This document shows, one piece after another, positions 22,889 to 33,138 of a stretch of DNA of 64,000 nt. Below the pieces are notes generated by a model, which ran no database searches, was not told the origin of the DNA, and saw nothing but the letters and a program-made list of their open reading frames with translations. Numbering within the stretch: position 1 is the first letter of the stretch; every line of letters begins with the position of its first letter. A program made the position numbers and the translations under genes. This stretch comes from Cordilura impudica. Lineage: Eukaryota > Arthropoda > Insecta > Diptera > Scathophagidae. Location: assembly GCA_963682025.1 (NCBI GenBank), contig OY821517.1, positions 26,998,869 to 27,062,868 of the forward strand, read 5' to 3'.

Positions 22889-23160
22889 ATTGGGTTAGTG
22901 AGCGTGGCACCTCCCATACAAAAATATGATCTGGAGTACCATAACCCCGACACTCTTGAAACTAGGTGTGAGTTAACGAGTGTGAGACGTTATGTGAAAA
23001 ATGGGCGGGATTAAACCAGTGGGCGTGGCACCTTCCATACATGGTAAATACATATCATCATATATTTACAGTTCTATGGCAAAACAACGTTTGCCGGGTC
23101 AGCTAGTACAATATAAAATAAAAGCTCAGTTCACAATCAACAACGGTCTTGTTTATTATA

Positions 23161-23275
23161 GAGCGAAAAGGAGATTGTTTTGGGAAATAAAGAAAAATGT
23201 TTCCAAAATTTGCAATGTTTTTTTTTTTTTGTCAGGTGGGATTGTTCTAGGCCCGCCCTTGTATTAAGATAGTTT
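23161..23275 (+). pseudogene. irritans-like mariner, C-terminal remainder
   Basis: GAGCG is the target duplication copy. ERKGDCFGK and a stop complete the usual mariner ending (CIELKGDYVEK-like) that was cut at 15665. About 75 bp of 3' UTR with a T run follows. A terminal inverted repeat is not obvious. Confidence 0.65.
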
Positions 23276-24925
23276 GGCTAATGCTGATTGGGTAGTAGAA
23301 ATAAACGATGGCGTTTAATACCTAGAATTCCAATTATGATTTTAATATATTTATTTATTTTATAAAACTTTGGAATTACGTTGTTGATTTGTAGTTCTAC
23401 CATAAAATTTTCTATTGTTTTATATTTTTTAACAAAATAAAGTGTGATTTTTTTATAAGAAAAACTAACGTTTAAAAAATAAAACAACATTCATATTTTT
23501 TTACGTTTAAAGCTATTATTTTTTATTTTTATAATTTTTATAATTTTCATTTTTTTTTTTTTTTTATTACACAATACATTATTTTTACGACAAAAAATTT
23601 TACAATGATTTTCATTTTGAAATAGAAACTTTATATATTTTGTTTAAATAATGCCACAGAGTTAACCAAATTTTATACCTAGAGGCCTAAAGTACCAATT
23701 AAACTGAATACAGATTTGATATAATTTTCTTTTATTTATTTTTTTTTTTTTGTTGCTTATATTCTATTGCATCCAATTTTATATTGAAAAATACATTTTA
23801 TGTTTTTTTACTTCGTTTTTTCATAAAACTATTGATAATTCATTTGTTTATTTTATTTGCTCTTTTTTTTGTAAAATTTTATTTTTCATTTGTTTGCTTG
23901 GTCCAATTTAAAGTTGATTTTGGGAGCTAATTGGTTCATGTGTTTGTTTTAACAACTAATTATGATTTTCTTAAAGTTTCTTCAAGGCTACTTGTATTTA
24001 TATTGAATGTATTTTTTTTATTAGAAAAATATTTCCATACATTTCCTTTTTAGTGTGTATAAATCCAATAAGGATTTTTTGATTCAATTCAATCATTTTT
24101 AGTTCTTCATTTGCCGAAGCTGTTTTAACATATACACTTACACTTAAGTTTAATTTTTTTAAAGCTTTTACAAAGTTTAACACACTCAATTACACAGAAT
24201 TTTTTTCTTAAAGATAATTATTTTTCCATTACATTAATTTTAGTTAACAGGATTTAATTATTAATTTTAAAGTTCATTATTTCTATTTTATAAATGTTTG
24301 TTTAGCTTTTTTGTATTATTCTTCTAAAGAAATCTACTTAAAAAAGTTTATAAATATTATATATATATTTTTTTGTTTAAAGTTGTTTGTATAATATTCA
24401 GTACATTCAGTCCTAAATTATGGATATGAAATTGTTTTTTTTTTATAAGAAAATAAACTTTTTCTGTGACTTTAGAATAATCACTAGTTTGAATATGTGG
24501 TAACAAGAAAAATTGTTTTTTAGTCACGAAAAGATTTTACAATCTGAGCATTAATTTTTGTCTTATTTTCTTTTCTTTCTTTAATTGGAAACTTAATATA
24601 AAATCTTAAAATTTTGATTTGCTTTATTTTTAAACAAAAAGAAGAAAAGAAATCATAGCATATTTTTAGGTATTATTTCCTTAGATGATTGGGTGAGAGA
24701 GTAAATGAATGAGTGGGTCAATGAAGAAATTAGTTGAACTGTTCTATTGTTGAGGAGAAATTTTAAAGAAAACCATTAATTAAAAAAAATAAAAAACAAT
24801 TTTTTTTTTAATCAAAACATTGATTTATTGAAGCATATTTTAAAGCAATAAAAATGATCAAAGTTTGTAGCATAGTTTAAGGCATTTAACAAATAAAGCA
24901 TTCTATCATTTATTACAATTTTTTT
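23276..24925. other. AT-rich, no gene recognised
   Basis: Very T-rich sequence with homopolymer tracts and no convincing ORF or repeat end. It could be intron or intergenic DNA. A G14 run lies at 24928-24941, preceded by T9. Confidence 0.4.
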
Positions 24926-25131
24926 TTGGGGGGGGGGGGGGAAATTCTTTCATATATAAAATTTTAGGTATACCTGGAAAGGTCACAGTAATAGACCATT
25001 CAATTTGAACAAATTTCTTTCTAAAGGGTTTTTCAACAGGGACGCTACAAAAGTAGAAAGACAGGGACAGCAACGACGCCATATTTCTTGCCGCTCTTTT
25101 GACATTTCTCTTCAGTAAGGTTTGCCATTTC

Positions 25132-26016
25132 ATGACGGAAAGATATCTGAGCCAACAACGAGTCGAAATTATTAAAATTTACTACCGAAATTCGGAGTCA
25201 GTGGCCTCAACGTTAAGAGCGCTACGTCCAATTTATGGTCGTCATAATCGTCCTAGCAGATCAACAATTGAGTGTCTAGTGGAAAAATTTGAATCCACAG
25301 GCACAGTACAAAATGTTCCCGTGCCAGTGAGACAAAGAAGTGCCCGTAGTGTAGAGAATATTGCTGCCACTGAGGCTTCAGTTGAAGAAAGCCCAAATGT
25401 GTCTCTCACACGTCGTTCTCAAGCGTTGGGCATCTCTGTGACGTCGTTGTGGCAAATTTTGCGAAAAGATTATGGCCTACATCCTTACAAGATCAAATTG
25501 ACGCAAGAACTGAAGCCGCTTGACCACCAGAAGCGTCGCATGTTCGTGAATTGGGCTGAGCAACAACTTGAAAATGATTCGGCTGAATGGCTTCGTCAAT
25601 AAACAAAATATGCGTTATTGGTCAGACAGCAATCCACACGTACTCCATGAGTCATCATTGCATCCCGAAAAAATTACGGTTTGGTGCGGTTTATGGGCCG
25701 GCGGCGTCATTGGGCCGTACTTCTTCCGTGATGATCCAGACCGGCACGTTACTGTGAATAGGAATGGCCCCAATTGGATAATATGGACTTGGAAGACATG
25801 TGGTTCCAACAGGACGGCGCCACAAGCCACACAGCGAATGTCACAATCAATTTATTGGAAACCAAGTTTGGAGAACGTGCTATCTCACGAAATGGTTCTG
25901 TCGATTGGCCGCCTCGGTCGTGCGTTTTGACGCCGTTGGACTATTTCCTGTGGGGCTACGTCAAGTCTGTGGTCTATGCCAACGAGCCAGCGACGATTGA
26001 TGAACTTCGTACGGAA
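25132..26016 (+). pseudogene. DD41D (rosa-like) mariner transposase, deleted
   Basis: 25132-25602 encodes the DNA-binding half: SQQRVEIIKIYYRNSESVAS, RPSRSTIECLVEKFESTG and SVTSLWQILRKDYGLHPYK. An internal deletion at about 25580 joins this to WLNGFVNKQNMRYW, removing the first catalytic Asp (usually SDEAHF). MWFQQDGATSHTA supplies the second Asp (about 25813) and LTPLDYFLWGYVK the third (about 25939). I count 41 residues between them, the DD41D signature. The ORF then changes abruptly at IDELRTE (about 26016) into an unrelated transposase. Confidence 0.8.
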
Positions 26017-26721
26017 AACTGGCTCAGAAAGTGGAATGCTCAGAGTTTTTGTAGGCAAGGCCACAAGGACGCCGGTGTCAAGATATTCAAGGTGCAGAAA
26101 GTTCCAGATAGGAATGCTGTGAAGAACACGGAAGCAAAACAGCGTGCCAAAAAATTAAAAAAAGATTTCTTCGAAAAATTCAATTGCTGAATCATGGACG
26201 ACGAGACGTACGTTTTAGCTGACCATTCGCAGCTTCCAGGTCAGTAATTTTCCACTGCAGACTAGCAGGGGAATGTAGACGAAAAATTTAAGTCTAAAAA
26301 ATAATCAAAATTTCGTCGCAAGTTCCTGGTATGGCAAGCTATTTGCAGTTGTGGCAAAAATAGCAAGCCTTTCGTAATTTCGGGAACATTTTACTCGGAA
26401 ATATACACCCAAGAATGCTCGGAGAGAAGGCTAAAACCTTTCTTAAGACAGCACGAGGTTTCTACTTTCTTTTGGCCTGACCCAGCTTAATGTCATTACA
26501 GTAAAGCGCCCTTGGAGTGGTACTTCAAAAATGATGTGCTTTTAGTGCCTCGAGAAGCAAGTCCTCCAAACAGTCTAGAGCTCAGACCAATTGAAAGATA
26601 CTGGGCTTTGGTCAAAAGAGAAATCAAGGCATCGAGCAAAGTGGCCAAGAGTGTCGAAGATTTCCGGGGAAAATGGATGTCAGCGGGCCGAAAATTGGCG
26701 AAATCGGATCAGCGGGCTTAG
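26017..26721 (+). pseudogene. DD37E mariner-like transposase fragment
   Basis: It joins the DD41D frame seamlessly: KVQKVPDRNAVKNTEAKQRA, KKDFFEKFNC, stop, IMDDETYVLADHSQLPGQ (first Asp), KFLVWQAICSCGKNSKPF, FFWPDPA-stop-CHYSK (second Asp) and ELRPIERYWALVKREIK (Glu). There are 37 residues between the second Asp and the Glu. Two or more in-frame stops, so inactive. It is followed at once by a HelB copy. Confidence 0.75.
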
Positions 26722-27627
26722 CACCTCCTAATTATCAAATATCTGGAGTAATGAGTACAGAGAGTGAGACCCTTGAAACTTCCTGCTACATCGTACGTTA
26801 TTAAACTAAGTATTCGAAGCAAAAACGAGCGAGATCCTAATAGTGGGCGTGGCACCTCCAATTTAAAATTTACTATGTTGAGCGCTATGATAGTGAGAAC
26901 CTTGAAACTGTGTGTGAGTTAGATGACCCAACTCAAACTCAACTGTGTCATTAGGAAAACACACGATTTGAATCAACGTCACAAAGAAAATCGAAAAGTC
27001 ACTTGTGAAATGCTACGGAAACACCAGGAAATGAAATCATTTTTGTGAAGCATGACGAAAAATGAATTTATTTTGAAAGCCTGAATCGGAAAAAAATGGC
27101 TTTCACTTAGCGAAACCGGCCAAGTCAGAGGGACCAGAGCGGTATTGTGTATTTTGAATTGTTGAAGCCCAGCAAAACCATTAATAAACCACACTATCGC
27201 TAACATATGATTAATTTAAACTACGCATTATTCGAAAGACGACCGGAATGGGCTAGAAAAAACCACACATAGAAAAACCAGTAAAAGACATTGAAATCAC
27301 TTGAATGGGACATTCTTCCACACCCACCGTACTCCCCATACTTGAAGCGATCTGACTATTACTCTTCGTATCAATGAGGCATGCGCTCACAACCATTTTT
27401 CTGACCTGGTATTCTTAAATAACCTGGAAGATGCCTATAAGGAATATTTTGAATGAATTAATTACCTTTGAAAATTACGTGTTCTTTTTACCAAAAAAAA
27501 AAAAAAAAAAAAAAAAAAACGGAAAACGGAAAACGTATGCAAATATCATGTCATAACTTTAAACCACCCAAATAACTGTTAACGAATGTAGTCTACGGCG
27601 AAACAAAGTTCGACGGGACCCGCTAAT
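26722..27627 (+). mobile_element. HelB Helitron, 3' part of a second copy
   Basis: GCACCTCC, ATCTGGAGTA, GTGGGCGTGGCACCTCC and CCTTGAAACT units match the HelB array. The end near 27600-27627 (CAAAGTTCGACGGGACCCGCTAAT) is a mutated form of the HelB terminus GTTTGCCGGGTCAGCTAGT. A mariner fragment (26940-27475) and an A25-30 tract (27493-27520) interrupt it. The 5' end is missing. Confidence 0.55.
26940..27475 (+). pseudogene. mariner fragment (mellifera/mauritiana-like)
   Basis: Conceptual reading: RKVTCEMLRKHQEMKSF, VKHDEKWIYFESLNRKKW (first Asp in the DEKW motif), then distant remnants equivalent to the PPYSPDLAPSDYHLFRSM block (27330-27400, where TTCTTCCACACCCACCGTAC precedes the SDYYSS-like codons). 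Strongly decayed. It lies inside the HelB copy. Confidence 0.55.
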
Positions 27628-28766
27628 ACCATATACATATAAGTATGTATATGTTTTGTCAAAAAAAAAAGTAAACAAGAAATATTTCCAGAAAAGTTTT
27701 AATGATTAATATCTACTTAACGACAAGGATGTCGTCAACTTTTCAAACAAAGAGTAAACAACGTACATCCACAATAATGATGAATGATTGAAATTATTAA
27801 AATATACAAACAAAACCGAATGAGGGAGAAAACACAATACAATATTGTGTTATACAGCATAAGTAGTTGGAAAAGGGAAGTTGTAATTTAAGGATAAATT
27901 TAACAAATATTTATTAAATAATTATGTTGGAAGGAGGAAGACGAATGAAAAATATACCATTGAAAAATATACCATTAAAAGTTTAAGTGACTTGGAAATT
28001 TATCTTTATAAAATGTTTTAAACAGAATTTTAGGGCTGAACTTTTTTATTGCTCGAGATACAGGAAAGTGTTATCTTTTGGCATCAAAAAATACTTCAGA
28101 AACGAAATCTTTAAGACCGAACAAAAACGTGATAGCTATACATGTTGATCCCTCTAGTGTTGGCATAATTAACTTCAAGAATTGTACTTCCCCGAACGAA
28201 AAAAAAAATTATGAGTTTTTTTATTTATACCAAAATCAATATGCAAAACTTATATGGTCCAACCATCAGGTTTAAGGTTTTTTAAAGTTAACTAACCATG
28301 TAATTTAGAGATTTAGTTCAAGTTTAAAAGTTTCTTTATAAAACCAACCAATAAGTAGTGTATATTCTGATTAAAAAAAAAAGTGAAATTGATCGAAGCA
28401 TGCATGCAACCAAACAATCTACCACACACAATACACATGACACCATAAAATTGTGGCAGCATAAGGACTACAAAATATTTATAGTATCATTGCTCGTACA
28501 ATGATAATGACTTTGAAGCACGCAAATTGATTTAATAAAAATCAATCGAGGAAGAATATACAGTTGACTTAAAAAGTAAGTGCTCACTATTAGTTTTAAA
28601 TTTTTAAATAGATTTTATATATTAAAATAAATCTCAATTAATTTCATTTTTCTCTTTTGTTATTGCTTTATTTATATGCTCATTCATAACTTCTTTTTTG
28701 TCATGCTTGGAAAAATAACGGTATTTAACAACAAATAATTTTCAAATTAGATCGAGTAATGTAATA
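27628..28766. other. no gene recognised
   Basis: AT-rich. GAAAAATATACCATT is tandemly repeated at 27947-27977. A 65-codon open stretch at 28078-28275 has no features I recognise. Confidence 0.35.
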
Positions 28767-29161
28767 CTGGGTGATCCAAGAAGAGATACTTTTTTCAATA
28801 GCCGTTTTTGACAGATCACGTGTGAGTCGTGTCATGTTGCCATGTTATTTTTGTTTAGTATTGAACAACGTTTACAAATCGTTAAACTTTATTACGAAAA
28901 TTCACGTTCTGTGAAGCGTACTATTCGCAACACCATCACCCATCTTGGATAATATTCGACCGAATAGACCACGTCCAGCACGCAGTGAAGAAAATATAGC
29001 GGCCGTAGCTGAGAATGTACACGATCCATATTTCTTCAAAAATGATGCTGGTGAGAACGTAACCGTCAATGGCGACCGTTATCGTGCCACGATAACCGAC
29101 TATTTGATGCCTGAAATTGAAGCTCGTGATCTCGGCGACATTTGCTTTTAACAAGACGGCG

Positions 29162-29189
29162 CACTATGGGATTTCTGCTGCAAAAAAGG
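29162..29189 (+). promoter_or_regulatory. left Transib terminus, 12-spacer RSS-like
   Basis: CACTATG, 12 bp, CAAAAAAGG. The RAG heptamer consensus is CACAGTG and the nonamer ACAAAAACC; the first three heptamer bases, which matter most for RAG, are kept. Confidence 0.8.
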
Positions 29190-29950
29190 CATTTTTTGAC
29201 TATTACTTTTAAAAAATCTAATGATGCTATTTTATAGAGAAGAGTCTGGCAAACAAAAATCTGCATTTCTTTTAAGATATATGTATATATATTCTTGGAA
29301 AAGATCGGTTGAAATCTGGTTAAAGTTGTGAAAGGGAAAGATATGGTAATTTTGTTCAAATTCAGAGATTTATATATCGAAGATGTTTCGAGCGGAAAAA
29401 TCTGAGTGTCGATTTTATTTAAATCCGAAGCCTTGTTTTTAATTTAAAGGAAAAAAAAAAGTTATTACGTACATAGTTTGGGAGATATGAGTGCATCAAA
29501 ATTGTCCTTAAAAATTCAGCATTGGCTGTTTTCGTTGGAGAAAAAGTCAGTTAGCTCGGTTTACCTCCGTGCTCACAGTATAACGAAATGAAAGGTAAAA
29601 GGCCCTTCTTTCGAATTAGTCAAAAAAATTCACCAACTTTTGTCAATCTTTTAAAAAAATCAAAATTTAGTAAAAAATTCACGAATATTGCACCCTAGTA
29701 TTTTTAATAAAAAAGTTTTGCATACCTTTAGGCTTAACGTTTTAAAGTAATTTAAGTTATTAATTATAACAACAATTTGTTAATAAATTGTTGACAGATG
29801 TGAATAAGATTAAAAAAAAATAAACAAAATCATATGTTTTAAAAAAGAAAATGTAAAAAGATAACCGCTTAAATTGAAAACAAAATTCGCAACAAGTAAA
29901 TAGTTAACGTTAATAAATATTGTAATAAAATTTAAAATATAATTCTAAAA

Positions 29951-31892
29951 ATGATTTTATTTTCTGTTTCATATAGTGAATTGTGCCATGAACTTATTGA
30001 TTATGGTAGCAATGTTAATTTGTTAACAAATTTTATAAAACAGAAAAATTCGGTGCTTACTATTGATGAAATTGAAATAGTGAAAAAGGCAGTTCAAAAG
30101 AGGTTTTTTGGTCATTTTTTAAATCGTTGGAGAGAATCGCACAAAATCAAATCTTATTTCTTTCGGAAAAATGCGACTTGGTTAGAAAGTAAATACATAC
30201 ATCTTTAAAGAATTAATATAATAATAATAATTTATTTTGAATATTATGAAATTTTTTTAAGATATGTTCGAAGTATCACTTGCTGATGACCAACCTAGCT
30301 GTTCAAAGAAAAAAGGAAGACCAGTTAAGGAATTCGATGACTGCAAGTATCGTAGTAAAAGGTACAAAGCAGCTGATTTAGCATCTCAGTACCCACAAAA
30401 GCAATTAATAATGGCAAGTGGAACTTCACCAGATACAAAAATAACACCACAATCATATATTCCTTCAACAACTGCACTTGCCTTAATGCTGGATGCTGAA
30501 TTATCAAAACATCAGTACGAAACAATAAAGTACGTTTTGCAAAGAGAAGGATATGATATTTTGCCTCCTTATAAAAAAGTTCTTGATGAAAAGAAGAAAT
30601 GTTATCCGGATAAAATCCAAGTGTCAGAAAAAGAAGCCACTGTTAGCTTACAAAGTCTGATGGACCATACGACAAAGCGCCTTTTTGAAAGTTTTTCGCA
30701 GGAACGAATTAATGCAGCAAATTTTGAATTTACTCTTACGTCGAAGTGGGGCTGTGATGGGTCATCTGGACATTCAGAATACAATCAAAGCTTGCCAAGT
30801 GATATAAGTGACAGGAGTCTATTTTTAGCATCGATGGTGCCTCTAAGTCTAAAAACAGACACTGGCGCGGAATTTTGGTGTAATAAAAGCCCATCGTCAA
30901 CAAGGTACTGTCGTCCAATTTTTTTCGAATTTACTAAGGAGACAAAAGAAAAAGTCCTGACAGTTGTAGAAAACATGAGGATAAATATAGATGCTTTAGA
31001 AAAAACTAATGTTTCAGTTAATGACAAACATTTCAACGTAAAACATAATTTAGTGTTTACGATGATTGATGGTAAAACGGCTCAGACCGTTACAAATACT
31101 AGTTCAGCAGCTGTGTGTTACATTTGTAAAGCTAAACCGTCAGAAATGAATGATTTGGAAGCGGTTTCAAGAAAAAACATCGATAATGAAGCTTGTAAAT
31201 TAGGACTTTCTTCATTACACGCTAGGATTAAGTTTATGGAGTGCATACTTCATATAGCATACAATAAACCCTTCGAAAAGTGGTCTGCAATCGATGCACG
31301 CAATAAAATTTTAAAACAAGAGAACAAGCAACGAATTCAGACTGAATTTAGGGAACGTATGAGCTTACGCGTAGATGCTGTAAAGCAAGGATCTGGGACA
31401 TCAAATGATGGAAATACCTCAAGGCGTTTTTTTTCCAACCCTGCACTTGTTGCAGATATAACTGGGGTAAATGAAGAACTAGTGGATCGTTTTCGTATAA
31501 TTCTTCAAATAATAACGTGTGGGCAGAAAACTGATACCATGAAGTTTAAGAAATTTGCGTGGGCAACAGCTGAACTATTTGTTAAAAATTATAAATGGTA
31601 TTTCATGCCTGTTACTGTCCACAAAATTCTTATTCATGGAAAGGACATAATAGATGCAGCAGTACTCCCAATTGGTATGCTCTCGGAGGAAGCAGAAGAA
31701 GCGCGTAATAAAGATTACAGGAACTATAGATTAATGTTTTCTAGAAAGTGCAGTAGAACTGCAACGAATATCGATGTTTTTCATCGTTTGCTTGAGTCGT
31801 CCGATCCATATATTAGTAGCTTAAGACGTCAACCTCATAAGAATATTTTAGAATTGGATGATGTAGTTAAAGATATGATAGTTGATGAATAA
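29951..31892 (+). CDS. Transib transposase (RAG1-core relative), two exons
   Basis: Exon 1 is 29951-30188. The intron is 30189-30261 (73 bp, GTAAAT...TTTTAAG); splicing restores the frame as WLE-N-MFEV. Exon 2 is 30262-31892. Total 622 codons without a stop. In exon-2 numbering from the Met at 30264: Asp165 in KWGCDGSSGHSEY matches RAG1 D600; Asp269 in TMIDGK matches D708; CYIC (285, 288) parallels the RAG1 zinc cysteines; HKILIHG (453-459) matches the RAG1 zinc histidines; Glu478 in LSEEAEEARNK matches E962. The enzyme would cut beside the heptamer and move the element. Start codon choice is not certain. Confidence 0.9.
30189..30261 (+). other. intron of the Transib transposase gene
   Basis: 73 bp, GTAAAT at the start and TTTTTTTAAG at the end, AT-rich like short fly introns. 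Without splicing exon 1 runs into a stop at 30206-30208. With it the WLExxF region joins in frame (phase 1). Confidence 0.75.
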
Positions 31893-32089
31893 AATGCTTA
31901 CATATTGTTTACCTATATGAATATTTTTTATTCGAGTTGGGAGGGAATAACCAATTTTTAGCATTTCTTTAATTAAATATTACTAGTATTTTCAATGAGA
32001 ATTATATTTATACAAAATTTGTTCATTCAGGTTACATAAAAGACGACGCATTTCAACGAAAATTGTTAGTTTTCGCTTTTATCAATTAA

Positions 32090-32350
32090 TAGGCGTGTGT
32101 CAAATTTAATCAAATTCTATTAACAATTCCGGCCTACACATTGAAAAGAAAATTACGTGAAATAATGGGGGTCCAAGGGAGGTACCCCAAGGAGTCAACG
32201 GATATCAACCAAAATTTGTAGTGCTTTTTCTTAGATCAACTTATAGACGTATGCCAAATTTCGTAAAATTGCGACCTATACATTAAGGACAAAAATTCTA
32301 GGAAAAATGGGGGTCCAAGGGAGGTACCCCAAGGAGTCGAGGGATTTTAA
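32090..32350 (+). repeat. 143-bp tandem repeat in the Transib-1 3' region
   Basis: GGGGGTCCAAGGGAGGTACC at 32166 recurs at 32309, and the flanking blocks (TGYCAAATTTMRT, CCTAYACATT) match in step. A degenerate third unit may precede. GGTACC within GGGAGGTACCCC is palindromic. Confidence 0.65.
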
Positions 32351-32426
32351 AAATTTTTTGTATTTTTCTTTTCTACTTAAATCTAAACAAGTGTGCAAAA
32401 TTTCGTCGTTGTAGGATCACTCCTTC

Positions 32427-32465
32427 TATTTTTTGCAGTTAGATGTATGAAGAAATCCCACTGTG
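32427..32465 (-). promoter_or_regulatory. right Transib terminus, 23-spacer RSS-like
   Basis: On the minus strand: CACAGTG (identical to the RAG heptamer consensus), 23 bp, CAAAAAATA. The A-rich block lies in the same register as the RSS nonamer. Confidence 0.8.
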
Positions 32466-32796
32466 CGGCGCCACTTCCTACACAGCGCATCAATCAATGG
32501 ATTTATTGAGAGAACACTTCGGTGAGCAGATAATTTCACGTTTTGGGCCGGTCGATTGGCCACCAAGATCGTGTGATATCACACCGTTAGACTTTTTCCT
32601 GTGGGGATATGTAAAGTCTAAAGTTTATGCGGACAATCCCGATTCGATTCAGGCCTTGGAGCAAAACATCACGCGTGTCATTCGCCAGTTACCAGTCGAA
32701 ATGCTCGAACGAGTCATCGAAAATTGGACTCAACGGATGGACGATCTGAGACGTAGCCGCGGCCAATATTTGATAGACATAATCTTCAAAAAATAA
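32466..32796 (+). pseudogene. DD41D mariner transposase, C-terminal half
   Basis: Starting at CGGCG, the target duplication copy, it reads GATSYTAHQSMDLLREHFG, WPPRSCDITPLDFFLWG, SKVYADNPDSIQALEQNI and a C-terminus ending IIFKK-stop. From the Asp of QDGA (left of the Transib) to the Asp of TPLDFF there are 41 residues. The reading is uninterrupted, so this mariner had an intact C-terminal half when the Transib entered. The element is not functional because the N-terminal half carries a deletion. Confidence 0.8.
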
Positions 32797-33138
32797 ATGC
32801 CAAAGAATGTTCTTTCAAATGATAATAAACATTCCCCATTAAATTTGAACTTTCTGTGTTTTTTTTTTCTTTAAAAAAGTAGGGAACCGCGAAATGGACC
32901 ACCCTCTATTAATAATTATTTAGTGTCAGTCGTTTGATAGATAGGTTTTTGTTTTTCGATATTATCAATATGCCTTCAAAACATTAGAAACTATCGAAGG
33001 CGAGTCGTAGCCAAAAGACCCTATTCCCATTTTCGAAGATATTTGAAACAATCGATCTTTTGCTTGACAATTTTGAAAATTTCATTATTAGCCATATTGG
33101 CGATGTGAATTGGCCACAGCGAAGCCGCATTTTGACAA

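Larger units (their letters stand above)
18865..23106 (+). mobile_element. HelB Helitron inserted in the 3' LTR
   Basis: It starts TCTTCTTATAGATATATATA (18865) and ends GCCGGGTCAGCTAG (CTAG at 23103-23106), lying between A and T of the 3' LTR. The uninterrupted 5' LTR is the empty-site reference, which fixes both ends. The original body is a run of ~110-150 bp units around GGGCGTGGCACCTCCCATAC and GAGTACTATGA...CTTGAAAC (20570-21237 and 22889-23090). Two LINEs are inserted: one minus at about 18890-20480, one plus at 21238-22888. No Rep/helicase gene, so it is non-autonomous. Confidence 0.75.
15666..23160 (+). mobile_element. Mag-like Ty3/gypsy LTR retrotransposon, itself interrupted
   Basis: The 5' LTR is 15666-15781 (116 bp), beginning TGTCATAATGATTCTTATC; TGG of a likely primer-binding site follows at once. 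The 3' LTR is 18803-18864 plus 23107-23160, again exactly 116 bp once the inserted HelB Helitron is ignored. GAGC(T/G) duplications flank it (15661-15665, 23161-23165) and both sides are the same mariner. The body carries a gag remnant with one zinc knuckle and an integrase; protease, RT and RNase H are missing or replaced by 16463-17630. LTR differences indicate age. Confidence 0.8.
29162..32465 (+). mobile_element. Transib-1: near-intact Transib with 12/23 RSS-like ends
   Basis: Target duplication CGGCG at 29157-29161 and 32466-32470. Left end: heptamer CACTATG (29162-29168), 12-bp spacer (29169-29180), CAAAAAAGG (29181-29189). Right end on the minus strand: heptamer CACAGTG (32459-32465), 23-bp spacer (32436-32458), CAAAAAATA (32427-32435). 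Both ends share GGATTTCT after the heptamer and CTGCAAAAAA at the nonamer; the right end has 11 extra bp between. The body is a 5' non-coding part (29190-29950), a two-exon transposase gene, and a 3' part with a 143-bp tandem repeat. Intactness suggests a fairly recent insertion. Confidence 0.9.
28767..32906 (+). mobile_element. DD41D mariner, internally deleted, split by Transib
   Basis: TA occurs on both sides (28765-28766, 32907-32908). The ends are inverted: CTGGGTGATCC with TACTTTTTT further in on the left, and on the minus strand at the right GAGGGTGGTCC with TACTTTTTT. The left coding piece (28850-29156) reads IEQRLQIVKLYYENSRSVK, then after a deletion YFFKNDAGENVTVNGDRYRA and GDICF-stop-QDG. 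The right piece resumes at 32466. The Transib at 29162-32465 sits inside the QDGA catalytic codons. Confidence 0.8.

Noticed and set aside
24928..24941. G14 run as a quadruplex or regulatory site
   Set aside because: Single homopolymer without further G-tracts; may be a sequencing or assembly artefact.
29162..32465. A true antigen-receptor (RAG) locus
   Set aside because: The setting is a fly transposon nest with a single-gene Transib, target duplications and no RAG2-like or V/D/J segments; the likeness reflects shared ancestry.
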